DNA from: Rotaria sordida
Taxonomy: Eukaryota; Rotifera; Eurotatoria; Philodinida; Philodinidae
DNA length: 64,000 nucleotides
Direction of reading: 5' to 3'
Assembly (NCBI GenBank): GCA_905250125.1
Contig: CAJNOL010000344.1
Location: forward strand, 2,924 to 66,923
In this document: positions 1-11,438 of the stretch, piece by piece
Layout of the letters: each line of letters begins with the position of its first letter
Numbering within the stretch: the first letter of the stretch is position 1
The notes under the pieces: generated by a model
What the model was told of the DNA's origin: nothing
Databases searched by the model: none
The model's input: the letters and a program-made list of their open reading frames with translations, nothing else
Program-made: the position numbers and the translations under genes

Positions 1-419
1 TTTTTTTTTGTTATTAGTTGTTGAAAATTAACTTCATTTGTATAGATCTATTGGATGAGTTGACCAAAATTGTTGAATAATAATGAATAATAAGAATAGT
101 ACATGGTGTAGCAGATGGCGGTCAAACAAAATGACACTTTTCTCGAGCGAACACAAACGCACAAATTTTGAAAGAAGAAGAAGAAGAAAATGAGAGAAAC
201 AAAGAAAAAAAGAACTAGAAAAAGAAGAACAACAGACATAAAATTATAAGCGCACCGATAGAAACCAACACTACATCATTATATTCTATGTATATATATT
301 TTTCTTTCAAAACTGCCAGTCTATATACGTCTGGCTGATATGCACGATTAATAATTATTATGAATGATTTCAATTCGAGAAAGAGATTATTGCCTATTGA
401 CTGGATACAATTTACTTAC
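1..419. other. Intron sequence of the adducin gene; no exon seen
   Basis: This AT-rich stretch follows the donor at 419-418 on the minus strand. The minus-strand open frame at 48-239 is a low-complexity Phe/Leu stretch without adducin similarity, so I treat it as non-coding. Confidence 0.5.
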
Positions 420-3400
420 CTCGTCCAATAGTACTTGTATTTTGACTATCAACTTGTTCATCATATTGAGAATCACCTCCTATATATATATATAAATGAT
501 ATTAATTTCAATTTAAATAAAATAATAAAGCCATAGAACAATTCATGCTTTAAAAAAAATGTGATTAGATTACAAAGGGAACAAATCTTTATATAATGCT
601 TTGAAAACAGAAACTAAGCTGAAATTTTATTGATATACATTGCTTGACAAATATATGTTATATTGTCGAAAGAGAAAATTTGCTCTTCTTATTTAAGCAG
701 GAAAAATCAATAAAACCATGCTGAATGGCTTAAAACCAGAGGAAAAAAAATATACATATAAATATTTTCACACCTTGTTTAATAGATTTGATCTGTAAGT
801 TTTTTCTCCCTAAGGAATAATATATGTGAAAATAATAGGCAATTATATGTTTGTTTTTTGTTTTTTTATATTTATTCTTTTTTTAGTATACCCTTTCGAA
901 TGTCATCAAGTAGAGCATTTTTCTTCAATGCTGAATTTAAGAAGAAATTTTATAAAGATAGTATTGGTTTTTCTTTTTAGTTTAAAACAAACCTTGTTCA
1001 CGCATTTGATTTTGTTCAACTTCACGTTTATATTTTTCAATTTCATCATTATCCATATGTGCAAATGGATTTTGACCATAATATGATTTATAAACTCCAG
1101 CATTATTTTGTTGATCACGTTTAATAATACCTTTTGATGCGGCACCAACAACAACAATTGGTTCTGATGATGTTTGATGAGGATCCTTCAAAAAAAAAAA
1201 AGATTCATTATCAATCATAAGAAAACGCACACACAAAAGAACAAAGTTTGTTTACTTTCATTTGTGATACATCTTCCCAACCAACATTTTCAAGAATTTT
1301 CGATTGATAGCCAGCGGATACTTTTTCATTAAAACGATCTTCTTTTATTTGTTTTTGATGAATTTTAAGTTCTTTTGGATCAACATTACTTGGTGCAAAT
1401 TGATGTTTTGTATCAATTTTAATTGGTGTTGAATGTTTTAAACCGGTATCTGGTACCCACTAAAAATTTATATTCAATCATATTGTTAATCATTTTTTTT
1501 TTGTTTAAATGTTTCTATTATATTAATGATATTTAGTATTAATTATTTTGAAAAATAAAAAGATTATTAAAATGAAATATATCTGTTGTTTAAAAAGCTC
1601 GATTTTCAATTTCTAACAAGTCAATTTTTATTATCTAACTGTTTTGTTCTATTGGACAAGTACTCTATTATTATCCTGTATTCTGGATATCATAGAAATG
1701 TCAAGAAACAAAGAAAAAAAACACATACACACACAGACAACATAATCGAGAATTGTCCTGTATCTATCTCATGAGATTAATGATTGATCTCAAATATCTA
1801 CAAAATATATGTTTTTCGATTTTCTTCTGAAAATCAATTTAATAATATAAAAATAAAGAACAAATAATTTACTTTAGTAACTTTCTTTGGATTAGGTGTT
1901 CCTGTTTCTTCAATTTCTTGTTTTAAATAAGCATTTGGTGAATTACGCCATTCAGTTGTACGTTGAGCTTGACGTGATGGTGAACTAATATATAAACAAT
2001 TTTTGTTTTTCTTTCTTCACTTAAAGAACAAATTACAATTAATTGTTAATAAACTTACTAAGCTTCAGGTTGTGTTTGTCCAACATCAACAAATGATGTT
2101 GCTGATGAAGCAGCTGGTGGTACTTCAATATCTTTAAATGTTGCACTTTTATCAATTGTACGAATTAATGGTTGACGATAAACATAACCCGTACGAAAAC
2201 CAGCATTATCCAAAATACGCATTAAACATTCAAATTCAAGTTCACCTATTTTCCATTTTTTATCTTCAGTTGCTTCATTTATATTACCTTGAAGTACATC
2301 AGCAATCTTAAAAAGAAAAAGAAGAATTTTTTTTTGTTTTGAAAACAAAAATAAAACTTGTTTACTCGTTTTTGTTGTTCATTCGATGGTAAATATAATT
2401 GATCAATGCCAATAGGTGCTGCACGTACTTGTACTTCACAAGCATTAATAACATTAAATGCATATTTCCAAGCTTCTTCAATTGTTTCACCACATGCAAC
2501 AAAACCATGATTACGTAATATCATTACTTTATTTATTGGACCTAAATCTTCGACAAGAAGTTTTTTAACATCATCTTCAATTAATATTCCACGATAATCA
2601 TGATATGAAATTTTTCCACAAAATAATGCATCTTGTGATAATGGTAAAAGACCACATTTCATAGCTGATACAGCAGCAACTGCTGGTGTATGTAAATGTA
2701 CAATACATTTTATATCCGGTCGAGCTTTATGAATAGCTGAATGAAGTGTATAACCAGCACGATTTATTCCATATGTTGTACTACCCGGATCAATAATATT
2801 TCCTGAAAACAAAAAACAAAGCGCAAAATAACTTAATAATAAAATTTCAATATAATTTTTAATCCTACCAGCAATATCAACTTTAACTAAACCTGAACCT
2901 GTTACTTCATGATACATCATACCAAATGGATTAATTAAAAAATGTTCTTGTTCTTGATTAATACGAGCCTGAAAAAATAAAAGAAGACAAGAAATTATTG
3001 TTCAATCGTTTTATTTATGTTGTATCAGATAATTAATTAAAAATTAGTTTAGCAAAAAATCTCTACATCGTGGAAACAAGGGAAAAATAGATATCGTAAA
3101 ATATATCAGTATGAAAAAGTGATTCAATTTTCATTAAAAACAAATTTTCTTAGTAAAACAATATCGCTTTTCATTTCTGTGACTTATTCTCAAGTACAAT
3201 AAATTGCTCGATCATGATCGAACAGGTTTTTATTCCTAGGCTTTTCTATATATAGTAGTTTGAAAAAGTTAAAGGATACTGCATTCAAGTCACTTCTAAC
3301 ATGTACTCTGAATGAACGTATTTTAAATAGAAAATATCAATTGTGAACTATGATAGTTTTTTGTACAACTACTAGACGATCTAGTAATGATTAAGAATTA

Positions 3401-4536
3401 TTTTCTTAGATTAATGCGGAACAAATAACAATGGAATTCAAATAGAGATTTACACAGATAAATTGTGTAATATTTCATTTATTATTTGTGAAGGTTCAAT
3501 TGTAAAAACTTCTACTATTAAGATCCTACTGTGATGGCACAGGGTGTAGTTAGCGTCTTTCCCGCTGTGTTCTCTCTCTCTCTCTTTTTTTAAAATTATG
3601 TTTCATGCCAATCATTCTCATGTACTTGTTTTTATTTTATTGACGATAGAATTATCTGGCATCTCATCTCCACCTTTCCTATCTCAAAAATTGATCTTGG
3701 ATCAAGTACATTCAAATCGAATGAAATTTTCAACTCTATATCATGACGCTTTCAGGAGATATTCAACAAATAAGGATCACAAATAGGTCATTTGCCAGCC
3801 CGAAATTCTCTGTAAGACATCATTCTACTGGTTCGATCTTTTTTTTGTTTGAAAGAATACGTTAGATTCAACATCTGAAAATAGGACATGAGTGGAATCA
3901 ATCGTTTTATGAAATTCAGAACGAGCAAAAGTCAATTTTTATATTTCTTCGTTATTTTAAGTTTTCAATAATTAACTGTAAATGATAAAGATGATCAAGT
4001 AACAGAATATACACCTGACTATTTTGTAGATAATCTATTTGTTTTTTGTCTTAAAGACTTACTGTTATATGATTATAAATGCCTTGTGACCATCCAAATA
4101 AATCAATAAGTCGATAAAGTGATGCTAATTTACATCGAAGTAAACGTTCACTTTTAGAATAATTTGTTGAATCAATTCCACGTATATCATTAATTGGTAC
4201 AATAACTGAACCACCCGTACGTGATAATGATGATACTGTTGTCCAACGTGATGTATGTGGTAATAATAATTCTGATATTTGTTGTAATGCAATTAATGAT
4301 GCTGGATGTGGTCCATGTTTTAATGCATCAGTTATAATTGCTTCAAGTTCATCACGAAATTCTCTTGAATTTAATATCATTGTAACACGTTGTCGTTGTC
4401 CCATTTGTCTCATATCTTCTTTAACATCAGCTGGTCGTTCAAGTTCACGACGATATTCATCATCATTATCAGCTTGTGTATGTGTTGGATTTTTTACAGG
4501 TGATTCACTATGAGTACCATTTGTTGCTGTTCGCAT
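420..4536 (-). CDS. ADD: Adducin, 5' part of gene (8 exons, runs off left edge)
   Basis: Adducin caps actin filaments and links spectrin to actin at the membrane skeleton. Exons in coding order: 4536-4063, 2968-2869, 2802-2366, 2306-2059, 1984-1873, 1459-1256, 1185-993, 479-420, all with GT/AG borders and consistent phase (609 codons so far). Exon 1 carries the adducin neck-like start ([15 protein letters not shown]) and the beginning of the class II aldolase/adducin head; exons 2-3 continue the head ([38 protein letters not shown]); exon 4 has the [13 protein letters not shown] segment; exon 7 has the NPF...[10 protein letters not shown] tail motif. Head-domain metal-binding and catalytic chemistry is not expected in adducins. 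The last donor (419-418) is intact, so the tail and any lysine-rich MARCKS-like end lie beyond the window; I could not find them in 1-417. Intron 1 (2969-4062) is long. The vertebrate alpha/beta/gamma subtype cannot be assigned. Start: the only ATG opening the frame, 4536. Confidence 0.93.
3155..3290 (+). repeat. Dispersed repeat, copy 1 (in adducin intron 1)
   Basis: The segment around 3187-3290 closely matches 54597-54690, sharing the run TTCTCAAGTACAATAAATTG, then GATCGAAC and a TTTGAAAA-GTTAAA tail. The similarity fades upstream of about 3150. The two copies are more than 50 kb apart in unrelated contexts (adducin intron, intergenic DNA), so this is a dispersed repeat of unknown type. Confidence 0.7.
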
Positions 4537-5409
4537 TTTATTTAATTACAAAAGAAAAAAACAAATAACTAATTTATTATCTAGAATAAAAAGACAAGAT
4601 ACTTTTATATGTAATCCAAAAACAAAATAGATTTTAATGTTTTTATCGAAGAAATTCATAAAGAAGAAAATATAAAATAGAATTTTGGTTGATGTTTATA
4701 AACAAAAAAATATAATCCGTAGGATAGACCTAAAATAAAAACAAGAATATATAACATAATAAAATGTAATCTAATGAAAGAAAAACACTTTCGACTGTCA
4801 AATGTTAATCATATTAGGATTTTATTCATAAGAAGAAATCAATGAGATTTGGACTGTCAGATATTCTACTTCTAGAGATTTTGATTGGTTTACTAGGATA
4901 TTCACTGATTAATAGATCATCTAGTAAAAAACAAACCACCTGAAATTGTGCGTATCATGAATTTCAGAGTATAGGAAAAATTTCAGTCGAAATCAAAGCT
5001 TTCTTCGGGAAATATTGGATATTTAAAAAAGATAATATTTCAGAAAAAATAAACTTTTCTATAGTATTTAACTATTTGACATCAGATATATTTATGTCAA
5101 ATAAATCAAATCATATTTTATGCTCAATGTGATTTATTTTGAAAATTATTGGCGATCATAATTCTTTTACTTAGATTTAATTTAAAGACGCAATGCTGTT
5201 ACCAGTGACATCTATGTCACCAATATAAGACATATTGTAAAAGATCTGTTTTACTATATTTCGGCTTTGCTGTCAAAGAACTAATATCTCAAGAAAGAAA
5301 CTTTTATTTTGACTGAATTTTTTATGATATCTCGAAGATTATAAAATCTGATTATAAGTAAAATTTTAGATTAAAATATCCTACTATGGGCTAACATTCT
5401 AATAAAAGA

Positions 5410-6341
5410 CTTAGGGCATACCAAAAATCCTTACAATACTATACCAATTTCTTATAGAATGCTTGAAGAAATTTTCTTTTTTTTTATGAAGTGATAGAGA
5501 AAACGATGCTCTATTTTTCTATGCTATTTGATCAATCTTCTACAAATATCATAATAATAAAATTTCGATAAGAACTGTTTCTGTGTAAAACTTAACTACC
5601 GGATAAGGTAGATTAATACGCTTTGCATTTCAATTTTCAGTCACTCAATACGTTGTATTAAAAAACAAAATATACTACAAGATACAGCGTGAAAAGCTTT
5701 ACAACTTATAAAGAACAGTTTATTTTTACATATGAAATAAGAAAAACAGAATTTCTCTTCGCATGATTTTTTTTCAGGCCGATGAAAATTGGTCGCACAG
5801 AATTTTGGTTTCTTTGACGAGAAATACACAATTAACATAAGCATTACTTTGTAGATTATAGAGCTTCCCACGCTGCATCTTGTGATGTATTTTGTTTTTT
5901 TTTAAATAGAAGATATCAGGTGACAAAAAAGTGAAATAAGAAAAAATGAATTCATTTCCTACCAAAAAATATCGTTTTCGTACGATCGAAAATTGATCAC
6001 TCAAAATTTTGTTTATTTTGAAAACAAAAAATGCAACTATTAAAAAAAGTGGTCTTACGTAAATTGTAGAACTTTTCATGCTGCATCTTGTGGTATATTT
6101 TGTTTTTTAATACAATGTATTAAGTGATTGAAACATTTAATCTGCTTCATCCACTAGTTAAGGTTTACATAAAAACAGTTCTTATCAAAATTTTATTATT
6201 ATGATATTTGTAGAAGATTGATCAAATAGCATAGAAAAATAGAGCATCGTTTTCTCTATCACTACATAAAAAAAGAAAATTTCTTCAAGCATTCTATAAC
6301 AAATTGATATAGCACCGTAAAAACATTTGGTATATCCTAAG
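5410..6341. repeat. Foldback element A (932 bp, long inverted repeat)
   Basis: The left arm (about 5410-5725) is the imperfect reverse complement of the right arm (about 6045-6341). Matching landmarks are CTTAGGGCATACCAAA at 5410 against TTTGGTATATCCTAAG ending at 6341, and AGAATGCTTGAAGAAATTTTC at 5457 against GAAAATTTCTTCAAGCATTCT near 6277. The stem also includes TATTTGATCAATCTTCTACA. Between the arms, a segment at about 5765-5900 resembles 5975-6110 as a direct repeat, which gives two similar minus-strand open frames. No transposase frame is visible, so it is best read as a non-autonomous foldback or MITE-like element. Confidence 0.85.
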
Positions 6342-6654
6342 TAGTTATAATTCTGAAAGAAAGATTCAGCAGGTCGAATTAGTTGAGAATGTATAAAAAG
6401 ATTGCAATGTTTTATTAACATTACACATAGAACTCTATCGATCTAATACAATTATTTATTTACATGCTGATATATTAAAATTAAAATGAATAAGAAATCT
6501 CGAAAATTAAATCTATAAATTCATTAACAAAAAAAGATAAACTAAAAATTATTTTACTTTAATGATTGATTGTTATATATTATCATTAATTGTTACTTGA
6601 TTATCTATTAAATCTATACTAACAAAATGATTTGCTGCTTGACAAAGCAATAGA

Positions 6655-6855
6655 ACATAAAAAAACCTTCTTCTATTGTAGATACAGCTGTTAAAGCTGT
6701 TGCTTTGACCATGAATTAAATATTTTCTATCTCACAGATTTTTATCAACAAAATGAATATAATGAAACTCTAACAGCATTAATATCAACTATTGTATTAC
6801 TGTAATCTAATATATTAAATCCAAATCAATTAATTGAAGATCAACTTTAAATCTA
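6655..6855 (+). pseudogene. Possible decayed coding fragment, family unknown
   Basis: Short open stretches with exon-like codon use (for example a frame reading DTAVKAVALTMN, then one reading DFYQQNEYNETLTAL) are interrupted by stops. There is no start, no full reading frame and no recognised family. It could equally be chance in AT-rich DNA. Confidence 0.2.
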
Positions 6856-8210
6856 ATAGTCTTTCTTTTTTTTTTTACCGAAAGGTTTGTCAGTGCAGCT
6901 AAAATGTGAAACGGACATGCCTTCTTCATACTAATATAAAATACATTAATAACAAAAACTTTTTTTTCCTTACGCAAAAATCAACAACTGCACTATTTAG
7001 AACATTCACAAATGTATTCCAGTCATTCAAATTTCAAGAAAGGCTTCGTCTAAGTTTTCTTGTTAATGTCGCTCAGTGGCTTTTCCTGGTGCTAGCGAAC
7101 TCTAGGAAAAGAATCTTCGGCTTCTATGAAAATGCATCCAACAACAGTTGGCTTCCTCTCTTTTCTAGGCAAAATATGCTCATTGGTCTCTGACCATCGT
7201 TCATATAAGGGGTAGGAGCCACAGAACATCAATTTTAAACTTACAATATTATATAAGTTCCTTGGTCTAATAAAAAAACCATTAATCTGTATTATGATTG
7301 ACATGCATCCTAAGAACTATTCACTTAATTCAAATCATAAAAATACTTTACAACTTAAATAACGTTCAATGATAAAACTAAGACTGAGTTAAAATAATAT
7401 TTATATATAGACTAAATAGATGATATACCTTAACAAACAATTTTATCAAATTTTATTTTAATGGCTCAAATAAATTCGAAAATAATGTTATAATTCTCTT
7501 TTTTTCTTTGATTAATCAATAAATTTATCAATTCAGATCAAGTTAATGATATTCTCGAAGGGCATACTAAATGAAAAATGGACTTTTTACAATATTGGTT
7601 AACATATGGGCATGAATACAAATAATAATGAACAAAGAATGTATGTGTTCTTTCTTTTTCTTTAGGATTGAATTAGGAAGCAATGCATGTATATGTTCTC
7701 TATTGTATTCTTAGTGAATTGAGTTTCGAATAATTTATACCAACTAAAAAAAACAAAATAAAGCAACTTCTATAAATGTTTAGATTTCTAATAATTTTTA
7801 GGATGAAAATATTTGTTTTTATTATACTTTCATCTAATTGATTGATTGTTCTATTTTCTAATTAAATGGATATGCTTAATCGACATTGATAAAAATAAAA
7901 AAAAGTCCTACTTAAAAGATTCACTCTTTGTTATGTTGTATTTTTTTTTATATCTCATCAATAGCTAATTGTCATTCTTTGACAGTACGAAAAAACACTT
8001 TGTTTTTAATTAATCGTACAAAATATATTTAGCTTAGATAATTAAATTATAGAAAAGATATTCTATAGAGATTTTTTTGGAAACAAAATTAGTTCTACAT
8101 ATCTCATCTGATTAATCGAACAAAATAAACTTTCATATTGTAATTACCATTTCTTAATAATAGACAATCAAATTTTCATTATCATTTTATTTAAGAATAA
8201 AATTTCATAA

Positions 8211-9314
8211 TCAATTAATTTGTCTTTGTTTAATAGACATTTCTAATTTATATTGTTCACATAATTTTCTTATTTCTTGTGTTAATGGATGATTCTCACC
8301 CATAGATATTTGTACACGTTCATATGTATTTCTCATAGTTGATTGAAGAATTATATCAGATATAGTTTCACTTAATAATAATTCTAATTTTAAATGTTTA
8401 ATATGTTGTAATGATACATAAGCATGATAATATGGTAAAATATTATCATAATAATTTAATAAATTTTTACTTGATTGATATGCATTTAAATAATCATTTT
8501 TATTTATAAATTTATCCATTTGTTGTTCTTCATAATGAATTTTTTCTAATAAAATTAATTCATTTCTATTATTATTTTCTAAACAACGTTTACATTGACA
8601 ATGAAAATAATAATTATTATATAAAAGATTTTGACGATTTTCATATGTATCTAATAAATCAATATAATTTATAGTCCATTCATTATTTGAATCATTTGAT
8701 ATAATTCGAATAGTTAAATAAATTCCATTAAATATTGTATGACATGTTGGTCTACATGAATGATCATATATAGTTGCATCTAAATATAAACCATAACCAA
8801 TAGATTTTAAATCAATTGTATCATGTATTGTTAATGTATTTATAATTAAACGACAATATAATTCAAATAAAATTTTTTCATCTATATCATTGAATAAATT
8901 CCATAATTTTAAATATTGATTTATTAATTGAAATGTTTTATAACGTTGTTTATCATTATAAATATCATTATCATGTGTTTTAAGATCATTTAAACAACGT
9001 TTTGTATGAGAATTTTCTTCTATACCATAATCTTTTTTATAACGTATCATTAAACGTAAAAAAAGTCTTGTTAAATCATATTCACTGGAAATTTGATGTA
9101 AATGTAAACATTCATATTTATGATAAATCCAATCTTTTCGTTGACATGATATTGAACAATATGATATATGATGGCATTTTGAGCAACGTTTTAAATCATT
9201 AGATAAATTTAAACATTGTGAACAATATGTTGTTGTTATAGTTGATGATGATGATGAAAGTATATGAACATAAGGTAATATCGATGACAAAAGATCTGTA
9301 CCATAGATGACCAT
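8211..9314 (-). CDS. SET and MYND domain protein (SMYD family), single exon
   Basis: SMYD proteins are lysine methyltransferases using S-adenosylmethionine. The 367-aa frame has a MYND zinc finger at residues about 30-70 (CSQC, CSKC, YCSISCQ, H, C ligands all present), the SET core around residues 165-235 (GYGLYLDATIYDHSCRPTC, then INYIDLL with the catalytic Tyr) and the post-SET cysteines FHCQCKRC, followed by a helical C-terminal region. It looks most like SMYD3 in length and spacing. Odd points: the SET motif normally reads NHSC, here DHSC, and the N-terminal half of SET (the GxG SAM-binding strand) is missing because the protein begins in the segment just before the MYND finger. Either an upstream exon is unrecognised (an AG lies directly before the ATG) or the protein is truncated. 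A TTTATT (AATAAA on the minus strand) lies about 20 bp past the stop. Confidence 0.88.
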   Translation of the reverse strand: MVIYGTDLLSSILPYVHILSSSSSTITTTYCSQCLNLSNDLKRCSKCHHISYCSISCQRKDWIYHKYECLHLHQISSEYDLTRLFLRLMIRYKKDYGIEENSHTKRCLNDLKTHDNDIYNDKQRYKTFQLINQYLKLWNLFNDIDEKILFELYCRLIINTLTIHDTIDLKSIGYGLYLDATIYDHSCRPTCHTIFNGIYLTIRIISNDSNNEWTINYIDLLDTYENRQNLLYNNYYFHCQCKRCLENNNRNELILLEKIHYEEQQMDKFINKNDYLNAYQSSKNLLNYYDNILPYYHAYVSLQHIKHLKLELLLSETISDIILQSTMRNTYERVQISMGENHPLTQEIRKLCEQYKLEMSIKQRQIN

Positions 9315-9832
9315 CTTTTAATCTGTATATATATAGTATGTTTCTATATATAATAAATATGTTTAGTGTTCAGTTACACTATATGACACAAAGAACAGAA
9401 GAAGAAAGAGAAAAAAAACCACAAATAACTATTGCCGTAAGTGATAGATGGTACGGCATTCTCTAACGATGCCGACCCGACAAGAGAACGAGAGAGAGAG
9501 AGAGAGAAAGAGATCCTCACAAGGGAAATCGATTTTTTTTTTCGCATACGCTGATGGTTATGGCACTACTCGTTACTATAAAATAAAAACAAAATAAGAA
9601 AAAGAGAATTAGATCATATGAAGGATGAACAGAAAAACATCGGGAAGACGAAGACGAGCATAAACTAACCACTAGAACAATTGCTATTATTCTATACATA
9701 TCCAATATCAGTCAAGGCGAGGTCAACCAGCAGCAGCGATATGAACTAACAGTTAAAGAAAAGAACGAACGTGCAAGCATTTTATACACTCACCCAATAA
9801 ACGGAATATAGAGAGAACAGATAATGGCTGAC

Positions 9833-9854
9833 GATGATGATGATGATGATGATG
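9833..9854. repeat. (GAT)n microsatellite
   Basis: About seven GAT units in tandem, just after GACGATGATG. Confidence 0.85.
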
Positions 9855-10877
9855 TGGCGTTGGTTAGGAAAAGGAAAAGACGAAAAAAAACGGAGGAAAA
9901 ATGATCTCATTGATTTACGAGACTAAAAGGAAGGAGAAAAAGTGGAAGCCAATAACACAATATATTCACGAGTGATTCTTGCTCTTTTTTTTTCATCTCA
10001 TTGTCAATCAATCAATTTGCATGAGAAAGAATATAATGAAAGAAGTTGATATCATAGAAGACAAAGATGTCTGCATGATAAGCATGTCTCGACTAGTAGA
10101 TAATGATGAACATCATTATTTATCAATTTGTTTAGCCTTTTTCTCACGAATTAAATGGACGAGAACGATTTCACACATTAGAAATATTTACATAAACTTA
10201 TGAAAACAAATGAAAATAATTCATTTCATTTGGGAATGAACATAAGAGAAAATATATCAAATAGATCTTAATTTTTTCTATATAAAAATCGAAATAAAAT
10301 CAAGAGTAAAACAAAAGACAAAATACCTTCCACTACGAATTCTCTGAAGATTAATTCAAAAAACAAACACTTAAGAAAAATAAAGCAATTTTCGTGACAA
10401 AAAGAAATTCTCATTTTCAGAATAAATTGATAAAAAATTAAGTAGACAGAATATAGAGAACAAGAAAATTTAATACTGGTCAAAAGCCGCAAAATTTTAA
10501 GTCAATGGCGGCCATTAATACTTTGTAGATGGCATATGATAACCAATAAAAAATCGTTGTTCGTCTCTAAATTTACATACTTAAGTAATAAATTAATCCA
10601 AATTTTTTTAAAACAACCTTACTCTATATTTAAAAAAAAATTTTTCACTTAATAAAAAAGAAATTTATACAGTTAATATAGATGTCACTAGTTATTTGGA
10701 AGCTTTGGTTACCATTGATATATCCCATGTGGTCAAAACCGGTAAAAAACCGCTGGTTAACCGATCCTTTGTAGTATCCCTAGGAGTCACTCCTAACTTG
10801 ATTTCAACACGGAAAACCGAAATATTTTGGGGACCACAAAAGAGTATTATCCACCCTCCTGTTTAGAATGAAGGTGG

Positions 10878-11438
10878 TGTTCCAAAAACCCATCAAGTTT
10901 ACTACCTGAGTGACCTCATTACGGTTATAAGTCTTATATAGATGTATGTACCGGAATCTCTTCTATGTTATAGAGAAAACCGCACTTCGATATCATTTCG
11001 TGTTCGCAAGTTATTGAAAAATTAAGATACTAAAAAAAAGTGTCCATTATTCAGAACGCTGATACTTAAAGGGTTAGAATACATATACTGACACCTATTC
11101 AGTACAGATTATGGTAGTTTGCCACTAGCTACGTCGGTTATACGTAGCTACAACTGTCTATTATTTTGTTGAGGCTAATTTTATTCAGTTATAAGTTTGG
11201 TTGATTTTTAGTGTGATTTTTAAAATGATATATTGGTGGTCTACCACAAACTCATCAGATTTACTACCTGATTGACTTTATTAGTGTTATGATTCTTACT
11301 TGGATATATGTATCGAAGTGTCTTCTATATCATAGCGAAAACCGTACCTCGATATCGTTTCGCGCTCGCGAGTTATTCAAAGATTAAGATGCTTAAAAAA
11401 GTGTCCTGAATTCAGGACGCTGGTACTTAAAGGGTTAG
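10878..11438 (+). repeat. Pair of diverged about 200-bp direct repeats
   Basis: Copy 1 is about 10878-11087 and copy 2 about 11234-11438, in the same orientation and roughly 75-80% alike by eye. Shared landmarks in order: TTTACTACCTGA, AGAGAAAACCG/AGCGAAAACCG, CGATATC-TTTCG, AAAAAAGTGTCC, and GGTACTTAAAGGGTTAGA at the end. The 150-bp spacer includes a short hairpin at 11126-11150 (9-bp stem TAGCTACGT / ACGTAGCTA). I see no TIRs or coding frame. Confidence 0.8.

Larger units (their letters stand above)
4537..8210. other. Intergenic region between adducin and the SMYD gene
   Basis: About 3.7 kb of AT-rich DNA. It contains a weak inverted repeat (about 4965-5010 against 5300-5340, around a TTTCAGTC core), the strong foldback at 5410-6341, and a short exon-like but stop-riddled segment near 6660-6850. 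The start of the adducin gene lies at its left edge, so adducin promoter signals should be here; I see no clear motif. Confidence 0.6.

Noticed and set aside
4965-5340. Further foldback around a TTTCAGTC core
   Set aside because: Only short blocks pair (about 30-40 bp at the ends, with weak matches inside), too little to list as an element with confidence.
5641-6079. Two similar minus-strand frames
   Set aside because: They lie inside foldback A and are alike because of its internal direct repeat; there is no transposase motif.
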